Below are positions 35,405 through 45,110 of a DNA stretch of 64,000 nt, in pieces; position 1 is the first letter of the stretch; each line of letters begins with the position of its first letter. The stretch covers positions 558,001-622,000 of the forward strand of contig JBOEHK010000005.1 in assembly GCA_050633885.1 (NCBI GenBank), read 5' to 3'. The stretch is from JAWSVE01 sp050633885. GTDB taxonomy: Bacteria > Pseudomonadota > Gammaproteobacteria > Pseudomonadales > Cellvibrionaceae. The notes under the pieces were generated by a model. The model ran no database searches, was not told the DNA's origin, and saw only the letters and a list, made by a program, of their open reading frames with translations. The translations under genes were made by a program, and so were the position numbers.

Positions 35405-36482
35405 GTTAGCTACTCCTGATTTTAAGCTGCTATTAGAAAGCTTAACGACTGCCATTTTTATTGCAGACGACAAGCTGTGCTTTCAATACGTGAATCCTGC
35501 CGCTGAAATCATGTTAGCTGCAAGTGGAGAGCAATTACTTGGTTTTCCTGTCACCAATACGCTGTATGAATCTGAAGAGGCTCTCGATACCCTTCAAGAC
35601 GCGTTAGAAAACCAACACACGTTTACCAAGCGGCAAATACCTTGGCAACTCTCAAATGGGCAGTCTTTAACGGTAGATTATTCAGTCACTCCTCTGCCTA
35701 ACAATGGTGGACTTTTATTCGAGGTGCAACAACTTGATCGGCTATTAAGAATTAGCCGTGAGGAAGCCACGACTGCCGCTCAAGGCACCACCCGCAATTT
35801 AGTGCGAGGGTTAGCGCATGAAATTAAAAATCCGTTAGGCGGTATTCGTGGCGCTGCTCAATTATTAGCCCGAGAATTGCCTGACGCCTCTCTTGATGAA
35901 TACACACACATCATTATCCAAGAGGCAGATCGCCTTAGAAACCTCGTCGACAAGATGTTAGGCCCTCACCAGCCCACCAGTATGGAGCCCATTAATATTC
36001 ATGAAGTGATGGAGCGAGTGTCTGCCATTATTCATGCTGAATCCGGCGGAACTCTAACACTTGATAGAGATTACGATCCTAGCATCCCCGCCTTGCCTGG
36101 TGATAAAGAACAACTGATCCAAGCCATTTTGAATGTTGTACGTAATGCCTGGGAATCCCTTGAAGACTCTGGAATGAAAGAGACGGGAGAAATCACGTTA
36201 AAAACTCGGATTCAAAGGCACTTCACAATTGGCCGCTTTCATCACAACTTAGTGTGTCGTATTGATATTACTGATAACGGTCCGGGGATCCCTAAAGAAA
36301 TTATTGAAGATATTTTTTACCCCATGATTTCAGGGCGCGCCAAAGGGACCGGTTTAGGTTTAGCCATATCTCAACAATTAATCAGCCAACACTTGGGCCT
36401 GATTGATTGCGAAAGTCGCCCTGGGCGCACAAAATTTTCTATCTACATACCAATGGAACAAGATAATGCAGCAATCGAATAA
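35403..36482 (+). CDS. ntrB: Nitrogen regulation sensor kinase NtrB
   Basis: 359 aa, cytosolic. N-terminal PAS domain (LLLESLTTAIF... NPAAEIML), H-box LAHEIKNPLGGIRGAAQLL with the phospho-His, N-box NVVRNAWESL, and GTGLGLAIS in the ATP-binding domain. It phosphorylates NtrC when nitrogen is low, under PII control. AAGGA lies upstream of the start. Confidence 0.97.
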   Translation: MLATPDFKLLLESLTTAIFIADDKLCFQYVNPAAEIMLAASGEQLLGFPVTNTLYESEEALDTLQDALENQHTFTKRQIPWQLSNGQSLTVDYSVTPLPNNGGLLFEVQQLDRLLRISREEATTAAQGTTRNLVRGLAHEIKNPLGGIRGAAQLLARELPDASLDEYTHIIIQEADRLRNLVDKMLGPHQPTSMEPINIHEVMERVSAIIHAESGGTLTLDRDYDPSIPALPGDKEQLIQAILNVVRNAWESLEDSGMKETGEITLKTRIQRHFTIGRFHHNLVCRIDITDNGPGIPKEIIEDIFYPMISGRAKGTGLGLAISQQLISQHLGLIDCESRPGRTKFSIYIPMEQDNAAIE

Positions 36483-37881
36483 AGTTTGGATCATCGATGA
36501 TGATCGGTCGATAAGATGGGTATTAGAAAAAGCTCTCAATCAAGCCGGCATAGAAACCGAAAGTTTTGAAACTGGCGACAGAGCTATGATTCAACTTCAA
36601 ACCAAAAAACCTGAGGCGGTTATTTGTGATGTTCGCATGCCAGGTATCAACGGTTTAGAAATGTTAAAAAATTTACACAGCGATAACCCACATATTCCCG
36701 TCATCATCATGACAGCACATTCTGATTTAGACAGCGCCGTAGCCGCGTATCAAGGTGGCGCATTTGAATATTTACCGAAACCATTTGATGTCGATGAAGC
36801 ACTCGCTGTTATGCAGCGAGCACTTGCGCACGCTAAAGAACAGCGTGGCACCTCTATCCCAGAACCCGCCGATTTAGCCGGAGAAATTATTGGTGAGGCA
36901 CCTGCTATGCAGGAAGTGTTTCGCGCTATTGGCCGCTTATCACAATCAAACATTACCGTTTTAATTAATGGTGAATCCGGAACAGGAAAAGAATTAGTTG
37001 CTCGTGCATTACATACACACAGCCCACGTAAACAACATCCTTTCATCGCTTTAAATATGGCCGCCATTCCAAAAGATTTAATCGAGTCAGAATTATTTGG
37101 CCATGAGAAAGGCGCTTTTACCGGGGCTGGCGCTCAACGATCAGGACGTTTTGAACAAGCCAATGGCGGTACATTATTTCTAGATGAAATTGGAGATATG
37201 CCAGCTGAGACGCAAACGCGATTACTTCGCGTACTGGCTGACGGGGAATTTTATCGTGTTGGCGGACACACGCCTGTCAAAGTTGACGTAAGAATTATTG
37301 CGGCGACACACCAAAATTTAGAAGTATTAGTAGAAGCTAATCGTTTTCGAGAAGATCTTTTCCATCGGCTTAACGTCATTCGTATTCACATTCCTAAGTT
37401 GGCAGATCGACGAGAAGACATCCCAAAACTATCCAAGCATTTTTTTATTACTGCCGCAAAAGAATTAGATGTAGAACCAAAAATTTTATTACCGGCAACA
37501 GAAAACTACCTTTGTAGTTTGTCGTGGCCGGGTAATGTTCGGCAGCTAGAAAACACCTGCCGTTGGATTACAGTGATGGCTTCAGGAAGGGAAGTTCACC
37601 TAGAGGATTTGCCACCGGAGTTGTTAGACAGAAAAGAAACAAGTGCGCCAGCAGGCGATTGGGAAAATGCCTTACGACACTGGGCTGACCAAGCACTCGC
37701 GCGTGGACAACAAGATATTTTATCTGAGGCTGTACCCACATTTGAACGTTCTTTAATAGAAACCGCGCTAAAGCACACCGCCGGAAGAAAACGAGATGCT
37801 GCCAATCTTTTAGGCTGGGGAAGAAATACGCTGACCCGAAAATTAAAAGAATTAGGCATGGCTGATAGCCCAGAAGAATAA
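36466..37881 (+). CDS. ntrC: Nitrogen regulation response regulator NtrC
   Basis: 471 aa from the ATG at 36466, overlapping ntrB by 17 bases. Receiver with IIDDDRSIRWVL and Asp in VICDVRMPG; AAA+ sigma-54 activator domain with Walker A GESGTGKE, the GAFTGA loop and DEIGDMP; C-terminal Fis-type helix-turn-helix (GRKRDAANLLGWGRNTLTRK). It should act on the glnA site at 32792. Confidence 0.97.
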   Translation: MQQSNKVWIIDDDRSIRWVLEKALNQAGIETESFETGDRAMIQLQTKKPEAVICDVRMPGINGLEMLKNLHSDNPHIPVIIMTAHSDLDSAVAAYQGGAFEYLPKPFDVDEALAVMQRALAHAKEQRGTSIPEPADLAGEIIGEAPAMQEVFRAIGRLSQSNITVLINGESGTGKELVARALHTHSPRKQHPFIALNMAAIPKDLIESELFGHEKGAFTGAGAQRSGRFEQANGGTLFLDEIGDMPAETQTRLLRVLADGEFYRVGGHTPVKVDVRIIAATHQNLEVLVEANRFREDLFHRLNVIRIHIPKLADRREDIPKLSKHFFITAAKELDVEPKILLPATENYLCSLSWPGNVRQLENTCRWITVMASGREVHLEDLPPELLDRKETSAPAGDWENALRHWADQALARGQQDILSEAVPTFERSLIETALKHTAGRKRDAANLLGWGRNTLTRKLKELGMADSPEE

Positions 37882-37909
37882 AACCAGCCATTACAAAAAC
37901 AATTCAAAG

Positions 37910-37963
37910 AAATAATACATGGAATCCCAGCATAAGTTTTTCCTACCTCTCCATGTATTATTT
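37910..37963. repeat. Perfect 14-bp inverted repeat after ntrC
   Basis: aaataatacatgga (37910-37923) and tccatgtattattt (37950-37963) are perfectly complementary with a 26-base loop. It may end ntrC transcription or form an RNA structure; the long loop is unusual for a terminator. Confidence 0.65.
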
Positions 37964-38160
37964 GCTGTCTATGCTTTAAGCTACCTGCACATGCATAACC
38001 ACACCAATCTCACTCTCTCGCCCAACAATTATTTGTTCTGATGCCGGCGTCAATGATCCAATCACAGACAAGTATCGTATAAGCTTCTATACTTCCGATA
38101 TAATTTTATCACTACATAAACAAATATCCGGTGCGACCCAATCGCACACTTGAAAACTAA

Positions 38161-39168
38161 ATGAGCGAACGACCCATGCTTTCTAATTCTTCGGCCACTC
38201 AAGCAAAAAGTTCTCATAATCTGCGTCCTATCATTGCTGTTGGAAGCTGCTTAGTCTCACATCCAGTCCGTTTTAATGGCGGCTATAAACGACGAAACAT
38301 GTACATAGAGCGTTTAAAAAAACACGCCGACCTTGTTCCAATATGCCCTGAAATGGGAATTGGCCTAGGCGTCCCACGCGAAACAATTCGGCTAGTGAAT
38401 ATTAATGGTGAACTTAGAGCACGAGACAGCGACACTCAGAAAAAAGATTACACAGAAAAACTTCAAGATTATGCAAACGAACAACTTCAACGATTTCCTA
38501 ACTTAGGTGGTTACATTTTTGTCAAAGGCTCGCCAAGTTGCGGTTTTGAACGCGTTACAAAATATAACGAAAAAGGAAGCGGTATTGGCAATGATGCGTC
38601 GGGAATTTATGCTCAGAGAATTATCGATGAAAACCCCTTGCTACCCGTCGAAGAAGATGGCCGGCTTTATGATCATGGGTTAAGAGAAAGCTTCATCAGT
38701 CGAATTTATCTCTATCATGACTGGCGGCAAATGTTGGCTTCTGGCTTAACCTTTAGAAAATTATCTCTTTTTTATTCCCGATATAAATACCTAGTTATGG
38801 CTCATTCGGTTCCTATCTACAAACAAATAGGACCGCTCTTAGCGAATGGAAAAAAATATCCGCTTGACGAATTGGCAGATAACATCATCATGCTTATGAC
38901 GACTGCACTAAAAAAAGTAGCGACTCGCCGTTCCCAAACTAATGTGCTTCATCATTTACAAGGTTATCTAAAGAATAATTTATCACGAGAAGAAAAACAA
39001 TCGCTGCGCACCCTGATCGATCAATACAGAGAAGGTATTGTTCCACTCGTAGCGCCTATGACTTTACTCAGACATCACTTCAAACACTCGCCAGATGATT
39101 ACATCGAAAACCAAGTATTTATGGAACCCTATCCTGAAGACTTAGCGTTAAGAAGTCATCTTAATTAA
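38161..39168 (+). CDS. DUF523-DUF1722 protein (YbgA-like)
   Basis: 335 aa. N-terminal DUF523 part (VGSCLVSHPVRFNGGYKRR, ICPEMGIGLGVPRETIRLV, KGSPSCG) with conserved Cys, and a C-terminal DUF1722 helical domain (YKYLVMAHS, YLKNNLSREEKQSL). It is next to photolyase, as ybgA-phrB is in E. coli, which suggests a linked role in light response or repair. Biochemical role uncertain. Confidence 0.9.
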   Translation: MSERPMLSNSSATQAKSSHNLRPIIAVGSCLVSHPVRFNGGYKRRNMYIERLKKHADLVPICPEMGIGLGVPRETIRLVNINGELRARDSDTQKKDYTEKLQDYANEQLQRFPNLGGYIFVKGSPSCGFERVTKYNEKGSGIGNDASGIYAQRIIDENPLLPVEEDGRLYDHGLRESFISRIYLYHDWRQMLASGLTFRKLSLFYSRYKYLVMAHSVPIYKQIGPLLANGKKYPLDELADNIIMLMTTALKKVATRRSQTNVLHHLQGYLKNNLSREEKQSLRTLIDQYREGIVPLVAPMTLLRHHFKHSPDDYIENQVFMEPYPEDLALRSHLN

Positions 39169-39192
39169 AAAGCACACTGATCAAAACAATCC

Positions 39193-40695
39193 ATGACCAC
39201 AGCGAATGATAAAAAAATAAATCACAGCGTCGTGTGGTTTAGAAATGATTTACGGGTAACAGATAATCCCGCACTTTTTTCTGCTTGCAAAAATAGCTCA
39301 TTTGTGAGCGCTGTATTTTTTATTGCAGAACAGCAGTGGAAAAAACACCACTGGTCTGAAAGAAGAATTTATTTAACGCTACTCGCATTAAAAGATCTTT
39401 TTCATTCACTAGAAAAAATAGGAATTGGTCTCCAATTAGAAAAAATAAATGATTTTAATCAATCACCCAAGAAATTAAAAAAATTATTCTCCACTCATAA
39501 CATTGATACTCTTTACTACAATGCCGAATATGCTCTTGACGAAAAAAACCGGGATAAAGAAGTCAACAATCTTTGTGAAAAAGAAAAAATCCGTTGTCAT
39601 ATCACTCATGGAAGCCAAATTATTCCGCCTGGTTCAGTCAGAACTAAATCCGCGACACCTTACAAAATATTCACACCGTACAAACGAGAATGGATAAGAA
39701 CACTGGTTGATTTTGATCGAATGCCGTTGGCAAAACCGAAAATAACCAACCCGCATTCAAATCAGAATAACACTCATTTGAATAGCGTATCTCAGGGCTA
39801 TCAAGCGCTGTTAAAACTCATTAAAAAATATTCATGCCACGTTTCAGGTCGAGATAAATCAGATCAAAAAAAGGATAGGAACGAACATCATGGGACCGAA
39901 GCCTACGCGCAAAAACAACTCCAGAAATTTATTCAAGTAAAGATAGAAGATTATGACGAAACAAGGGATTTCCCATCTATCGATGGAACTAGCAGCCTTT
40001 CATCTGCGTTAACTATAGGCTTAATTTCTCCTCGCTCATGTCTACACGCCGCTAGAAGTGCTAACGAAGGTTTTTTAACAGACTACAAAAAAGGAATCGA
40101 TACCTGGATTAATGAAATTATCTGGCGAGAGTTTTATTGCCACCTACTGGCAGACTTTCCACAAATTTCTCTCAACAAACCTCTTAAAATTGAAACTGAT
40201 CGCGTCCCCTGGCGACATCATAAAAAAGAATTTGACAAATGGTGTGAAGGAAAAACGGGATTCCCTCTTGTTGACGCCGCTATGCGACAACTAAATCAAA
40301 CCGGATGGATGCACAATCGATTACGAATGGTAACGGCCACGTTTCTTACAAAATATTTACTGATTGATTGGCGCATGGGAGAGAAATATTTTATGGAGCA
40401 GCTCTATGACGGCCACTTCGCCTCCAACAATGGTGGCTGGCAATGGAGTGCATCAACAGGTACCGATGCAGCACCCTACTTCCGAATACTCAGTCCAGTA
40501 CGGCAAGCGGAACGATTCGATAAGGAAGCCAAATTCATCAAACACTTTATTCCAGAACTCAAAGAGTGTTCACCAAAAATTATTCATCAACCAGGACATC
40601 CCGAATTACTCTCAGCCGGCTACCCCAAACCGATGGTCGATTTAAAAGAAGGTAAGGAGCGTTGCTTACAAGGGTTCAAATTTGCGTTGGGATAG
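39193..40695 (+). CDS. phrB: Deoxyribodipyrimidine photolyase
   Basis: 500 aa. The N-terminal antenna domain starts VVWFRNDLRVTDNPAL; the FAD-binding domain holds GRDKSD...GTEAYAQ, WINEIIWREFYCHL, the RMVTATFLTKYLLIDWR segment and NNGGWQWSASTGTDAAPYFR. This is the folate-type CPD class I photolyase. A Lys/Asp-rich insert (about 215-235) makes it slightly longer than E. coli PhrB. It is 24 bases after the YbgA-like gene. Confidence 0.95.
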   Translation: MTTANDKKINHSVVWFRNDLRVTDNPALFSACKNSSFVSAVFFIAEQQWKKHHWSERRIYLTLLALKDLFHSLEKIGIGLQLEKINDFNQSPKKLKKLFSTHNIDTLYYNAEYALDEKNRDKEVNNLCEKEKIRCHITHGSQIIPPGSVRTKSATPYKIFTPYKREWIRTLVDFDRMPLAKPKITNPHSNQNNTHLNSVSQGYQALLKLIKKYSCHVSGRDKSDQKKDRNEHHGTEAYAQKQLQKFIQVKIEDYDETRDFPSIDGTSSLSSALTIGLISPRSCLHAARSANEGFLTDYKKGIDTWINEIIWREFYCHLLADFPQISLNKPLKIETDRVPWRHHKKEFDKWCEGKTGFPLVDAAMRQLNQTGWMHNRLRMVTATFLTKYLLIDWRMGEKYFMEQLYDGHFASNNGGWQWSASTGTDAAPYFRILSPVRQAERFDKEAKFIKHFIPELKECSPKIIHQPGHPELLSAGYPKPMVDLKEGKERCLQGFKFALG

Positions 40696-40724
40696 CTCGC
40701 TCTAAACGACATATAAACCTCGTC

Positions 40725-41270
40725 TCATTCCTCATTTTTTCTTTGGTTAACTTTTCGATGATCTACAAGGATGAGCTGGGATGTTTCAAAACCGAGCCGC
40801 TGGGATGCTGAGATAAATTTTTCTAACAAAGTATCGCTAACAGTCGGTGTTCTAGAGAGTAGCCATAGATAGTTAGTCGTATTCCCAGAGACAAAAGCAT
40901 ATTCATAGTTATCTCCCAACTCAAAAACAGCATAGGAACCGTAGAAAGGGCCAAAGAACGATACTTTTAAGTAGCCAGTACTCGCGGCCTCCACAAAATA
41001 CGCTTTTCCAGTCGCTTCGCTCCAGTTTTGTTCTTCAATTGAAAAGCCTCGATTGACAACTGTCACGCCACCATCATCTCGCAATTCATATTCTGCCGTC
41101 ACATTCGATAAACCTCGCTCGAAGGAATGGTCCAGTCGAGCAATCTCGTACCATTTACCAACATACCGATTGACATCAAATTGATTAACCGGATCCACAC
41201 CCTCAGGAAAACCTAAGCAACCAGACAAAGCCAGAAAAGCGAATGTAGCAAATGATAATTTCTTGATCAT
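40725..41270 (-). CDS. blc: Outer membrane lipoprotein Blc (lipocalin)
   Basis: 181 aa from the ATG at 41270 (AGGA upstream); an upstream ATG at 41327 is in frame but the signal peptide begins at the chosen Met. Lipobox LSGC, lipocalin motif GKWYEIARLD, NYLWLLSRTP near the end. Binds lipids or other hydrophobic ligands in the envelope. Confidence 0.92.
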   Translation of the reverse strand: MIKKLSFATFAFLALSGCLGFPEGVDPVNQFDVNRYVGKWYEIARLDHSFERGLSNVTAEYELRDDGGVTVVNRGFSIEEQNWSEATGKAYFVEAASTGYLKVSFFGPFYGSYAVFELGDNYEYAFVSGNTTNYLWLLSRTPTVSDTLLEKFISASQRLGFETSQLILVDHRKVNQRKNEE

Positions 41271-41435
41271 AGAAACAAATCCTGTCGTTTTGTGGGAAAG
41301 GTATTGCGGACTTAATAACGCATTCAAGAATGTTCTTGGTCTTGAATACGCATGATGTAGACAAACAGATTATTTTTATTCTATATCTAGTGGTCTTACG
41401 AATAGCTCTGCTAACAAACAAAAAAAGAGAGACAT

Positions 41436-41467
41436 AAAAAAAGCGAAGCCTTTCGGATTCGCTTTTT
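41436..41467 (-). terminator. Cold-shock gene terminator
   Basis: Stem aaaaagcgaa / ttcgcttttt with a 10-base loop, downstream of the minus-strand csp gene. Confidence 0.85.
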
Positions 41468-41548
41468 CGTTTTCTTTTCTCTGGCTTGTTAAAATCTTTC
41501 GATTTTAACAGTTCCTAAAGCTAGGACATTGAGCCTTACAAGCCATGC

Positions 41549-41755
41549 TTATAAAGGAACGATGTTCTCAGCTTGAGGACCCTTTTGGCCTTGAGTTACA
41601 GTGAACTCAACTTTTTGGCCTTCGGCTAAAGTTTTGAAGCCAGAACCAGTGATCGCGCTGAAGTGTGCAAACACGTCAGGACCAGATTCTTGCTCGATAA
41701 AACCAAAACCTTTAGATTCGTTAAACCATTTAACGGTACCAGTAACAGTAGACAT
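41549..41755 (-). CDS. Cold-shock protein (CspA family)
   Basis: 68 aa single cold-shock domain. RNP1 KGFGFIEQ and RNP2 VFAHFSAI are complete. Single-strand RNA/DNA binding chaperone. Its own good terminator and long upstream gap fit a strongly expressed, single-gene unit. Confidence 0.96.
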   Translation of the reverse strand: MSTVTGTVKWFNESKGFGFIEQESGPDVFAHFSAITGSGFKTLAEGQKVEFTVTQGQKGPQAENIVPL

Positions 41756-42356
41756 AGTCTTTTCCTATTTCATTCAAGAGTAATTGCCTAGATCTCGAAA
41801 ACCGAGTTAGGCGGGTTATGCTAGAAGTGTTTATTACTTATGACGAGCAGGCCGAAGACTAAAGACTAACATCGAAATGGTGTGCATAAATATAAGACGT
41901 ACTTTCAAGCTGGAAACGATTATATACCCGTTAAGCAGTGAGTCAACAACTGCACGTTTTATTTTCTAGAAATGTCAATAGGTTACATAAAAAATACAAA
42001 AAATCTTTTAAAGCAATGATCTTGTGGTTATTTGGTGCAATTTCTTAACAATCACATAACTTGAACAGCTCATCAACTTACAATATTCACCTATAATGTT
42101 TCACAAACCTGATTCACGAGCAGCTATATTATGGAAGGAATTGACTTTTATGAAGAAAGTTTCACTGTTAAACCTTCAAATAAATCATTTTCTCCGTGTA
42201 TGATTCCTTATGATCTTAACTGTTTACTATAAATCGTTTGTTTTCTTGAACGCTTTGTTTTCTAAAATCACTGTGTTCACCATACCATGACTTGCTCAAC
42301 TCAAGAGCCACCCGCCAGACATGATGGCAACACTTAAACTCTCAAGTGAGTTATTT
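41756..42356. other. Gap between the csp gene and the FdhF-like gene
   Basis: About 600 bases. The csp-proximal 150 bases probably encode a long 5' leader, usual for cspA-type genes; no cold-box is proven. A 33-codon ORF at 42131 lacks a good RBS. Otherwise I see nothing. Confidence 0.4.
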
Positions 42357-44540
42357 ATGAAAAAAACAGTCGGTGGTGGAGCAAAAAAAGTGCTCTATAC
42401 ATTAAATACCGTTCGGCGGATCGGCCTCAAAAATTCAGCCAAGGCTTTAAAAGCCAACAACACCTGTAAAGCTTGCGGGCTTGGTATGGGTGGGCAGCAG
42501 GGAGGAATGACAAACGAGTTAGATGAATTCCCTTCCGTCTGCAACAAAAGTATTCAAGCGCAATCAACTGATATCCAACCACCCATTCCTTCGGAAATTT
42601 TCCAACATTCAATTTCCGACTTACGCGAGCTATCCCCAAAAGAACTTGAACACCTAGGTCGTTTATCCCAACCGTTGTTTAAAGATTCTCAAACCCATCA
42701 ATACAAAGAAGTCTCTTGGGATTGGGCTCTCAATTATGCGGCTAATCAATTTCGAGAAACACAGCCCGAACAGACATTTTTTTATAGCTCAGGACGCTCT
42801 TCAAACGAAGCGGGTTTTTTACTCCAACTATTTGCCCGACTTTATGGCACGAATAACGTTAGCAACTGTTCCTATTATTGCCATCAAGCCACATCCGTTG
42901 CACTGGGAAGCACCATCGGCACAGGAACAGCAACTGTTGAGCTGCAAGATTTATCCGGCAGCGACTGTATTTTTGTCATTGGTGCAAACCCCTCTTCAAA
43001 TCATCCTCGATTTATCTACCAATTAACCGCTTGCCGAGAAAGAGGTGGCGATGTCATTGTCATCAATCCTGCAAAAGAACCAGGGCTTGTTAAATTCGCA
43101 TTGCCTAAAAGCCCTAAGTCTTTGATTGTTGGCGGTACAGAAGTCGCCTCGATGTATGTTCAACCACACATAGGAACAGATCTCGCGCTGTTTAAAGGTA
43201 TTGCGAAATCACTATTAGAAAACAATCAACAACGCTCAGATTTTATCTCTAAGCACACCGAAAATTTTCAACTATTTTGTGATGACATTTATTCGACATC
43301 ATGGCAAACCATCACCCAACATTGCGGTATCACAAAATCAGATATCGAAAAATTGACCAAGATCTATTCTCAATCTAAAAACACCGTGTTCGCATGGGGC
43401 ATGGGCATGACCCACCATCAAATTGGCTCGGAGAACATCGAATACATTGTCAACCTTGCGTTACTCCGAGGCATGATCGGTAAAAAAAATGCAGGGCTAC
43501 TCCCTTTGCGTGGTCACAGTAACGTACAAGGTATTGGAACCATCGGAGTCAAACCCGTTTTAGCGCCTGATGTATTTTCAAAAATAGAATCGGAACTTAA
43601 CGTCAAACTACCCACTGAACAAGGACTCGATACCTTAGCCGCTCTTGAATCCGCATACGATGGAAAAATGAATGCGGCTTGCATGGTCGGTGGAAATTTA
43701 TATTCAGCAACACCAGATTCAACTTGGGCACAACAAGCAATCGATAACATTCCCTTCAAACTGTATCTGACAACAACATTAAACCAAGGACACTTATACG
43801 GCATTGATACCAGTGAAGCACTTATTTTACCTGTGGCACCTCGTGACGAAGAAAAACAATCCACGACTCAAGAATCCATGTTTAACTTTGTTCGCTTGAG
43901 TGATGGCGGAATAGACAGAATTGATAGTGTTCGTTCTGAAGTCAGTATTATTTCCTCACTGGCTAAAAAAGTATTACCCAATTGCGCTGTTGATTTTGAA
44001 CAATACGGAGACCACGAATTAATTCGAGATACTATTTCCAAAACAATACCTGGCATGGAGAAATTAAAAGACATAGGTATCGCAAAAAAAGAATTTCACA
44101 TCGCAAATCGCATCATGCACACACCGACGTTCGACACCGCTAGTCAAAAAGCCAGCTTTCAAGTGAGAGACATACCTACAGAAAACAATAAAAATCAGAA
44201 AATTTTTTCTTTCAAACTAGCGACAATTCGCAGCGAAGGACAGTTCAACTCCATTATTTACGAAGAGACGGATAGCTATCGCTACAACGCGCCAAGAAAT
44301 GCCGTGCTAATGAATCCGTCAGACATGAAAGAAAATGATATTGCAAATGGAGACAGCATTGCACTGTCCTCTTCGAGTGGAACGCTTAACGGCATGAAAG
44401 CACAAGCGTTTGATTTACCAAAAGGAAATGTAATGGCTTATTATCCTGAAGCCAACATCTTAACAGAACGCAAGATAGACAAACGAAGTAAAACACCAAA
44501 TTTTAAATCAGTTGAAGTCAACATCAATAAACAATACTAA
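42357..44540 (+). CDS. FdhF/YdeP-type molybdopterin oxidoreductase
   Basis: 727 aa from the Met at 42357; ATG codons at 42321/42324 would add 12-13 residues. N-terminal Cys 37, 40 and 62 (CKAC then VCNK) may hold an iron-sulfur cluster. The molybdopterin domains show NNVSNCSYYCHQATSV, IFVIGANPSSNHPR, AWGMGMTHH and MIGKKNAGLLPLRGHSNVQG. No signal peptide, so it is cytoplasmic. The Cys of SYYCHQA may be the metal ligand. It resembles YdeP-like formate-dehydrogenase relatives; the substrate is unknown, and no partner subunit or FdhD is adjacent. Confidence 0.85.
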   Translation: MKKTVGGGAKKVLYTLNTVRRIGLKNSAKALKANNTCKACGLGMGGQQGGMTNELDEFPSVCNKSIQAQSTDIQPPIPSEIFQHSISDLRELSPKELEHLGRLSQPLFKDSQTHQYKEVSWDWALNYAANQFRETQPEQTFFYSSGRSSNEAGFLLQLFARLYGTNNVSNCSYYCHQATSVALGSTIGTGTATVELQDLSGSDCIFVIGANPSSNHPRFIYQLTACRERGGDVIVINPAKEPGLVKFALPKSPKSLIVGGTEVASMYVQPHIGTDLALFKGIAKSLLENNQQRSDFISKHTENFQLFCDDIYSTSWQTITQHCGITKSDIEKLTKIYSQSKNTVFAWGMGMTHHQIGSENIEYIVNLALLRGMIGKKNAGLLPLRGHSNVQGIGTIGVKPVLAPDVFSKIESELNVKLPTEQGLDTLAALESAYDGKMNAACMVGGNLYSATPDSTWAQQAIDNIPFKLYLTTTLNQGHLYGIDTSEALILPVAPRDEEKQSTTQESMFNFVRLSDGGIDRIDSVRSEVSIISSLAKKVLPNCAVDFEQYGDHELIRDTISKTIPGMEKLKDIGIAKKEFHIANRIMHTPTFDTASQKASFQVRDIPTENNKNQKIFSFKLATIRSEGQFNSIIYEETDSYRYNAPRNAVLMNPSDMKENDIANGDSIALSSSSGTLNGMKAQAFDLPKGNVMAYYPEANILTERKIDKRSKTPNFKSVEVNINKQY

Positions 44541-44563
44541 AGCAAAAGTACGCTTATTCAGCT

Positions 44564-45082
44564 TTACTGATACGTTTTTCCTTTATGCTTTAACCATCCT
44601 CCAACATGCCTACCTGCTGGGTCATGATGAGTCCAATGGATCACGCCCCCTTTATTATTCCATTCATATTCACCGTAAAATTCAACTTCATCGCCTTCAT
44701 TAATACGGCTAACTCTTGGCGCCAAATCAATATTATGAGCTACCAACAACGTATTATTATCACCCACATCAATTAAAAAGCGCTGATGTTTCGATCCTTC
44801 TGTATCGTCTTTTAACACTTTAATCACTCTACCTATACCGCGAACTTGTGTATCATTTTTCTGTTGAGCGATCGCGTCAAACAGTATTTTTTTATCTCGA
44901 TCACTGGTTTTATTGAAACTTTCTGAGCCAGCGTTCGATCTCTCAATATGACCGCCTGAATCAGAAGAAGTGTCTTTGAGATGGGTATCGTTAAAATTAA
45001 AGAGGCCCTGTTCTTGTAAAACGCTTGCAGCAATAGCAAGCACACCAACAATCATATAAATGATTTTATTTTTCATCTTCAT
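44564..45082 (-). CDS. DUF3465 family envelope protein
   Basis: 172 aa. N-terminal hydrophobic helix (about 5-21), a polar linker, then the DUF3465 core: GIGRVIKVLKDDTEGSKHQRFLI, LLVAHNIDLAPRVSRI, GDEVEFYGEYEWNNKGG and VIHWTHHDP. The core resembles a small beta-barrel (OB-like). The His pair and HWTHHD could bind metal; this is inference. Last gene of a minus-strand trio. Confidence 0.8.
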   Translation of the reverse strand: MKMKNKIIYMIVGVLAIAASVLQEQGLFNFNDTHLKDTSSDSGGHIERSNAGSESFNKTSDRDKKILFDAIAQQKNDTQVRGIGRVIKVLKDDTEGSKHQRFLIDVGDNNTLLVAHNIDLAPRVSRINEGDEVEFYGEYEWNNKGGVIHWTHHDPAGRHVGGWLKHKGKTYQ

Positions 45083-45110
45083 ACTGACTACCTAATTTAT
45101 TTGACCCCAG

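Noticed and set aside
36403..36465. Longer N-terminus for NtrC
   Set aside because: It would overlap ntrB by 80 bases and add residues not found in NtrC; the Met at 36466 gives the normal start.
42131..42232. 33-codon ORF upstream of the FdhF-like gene
   Set aside because: No good RBS and no recognisable features.
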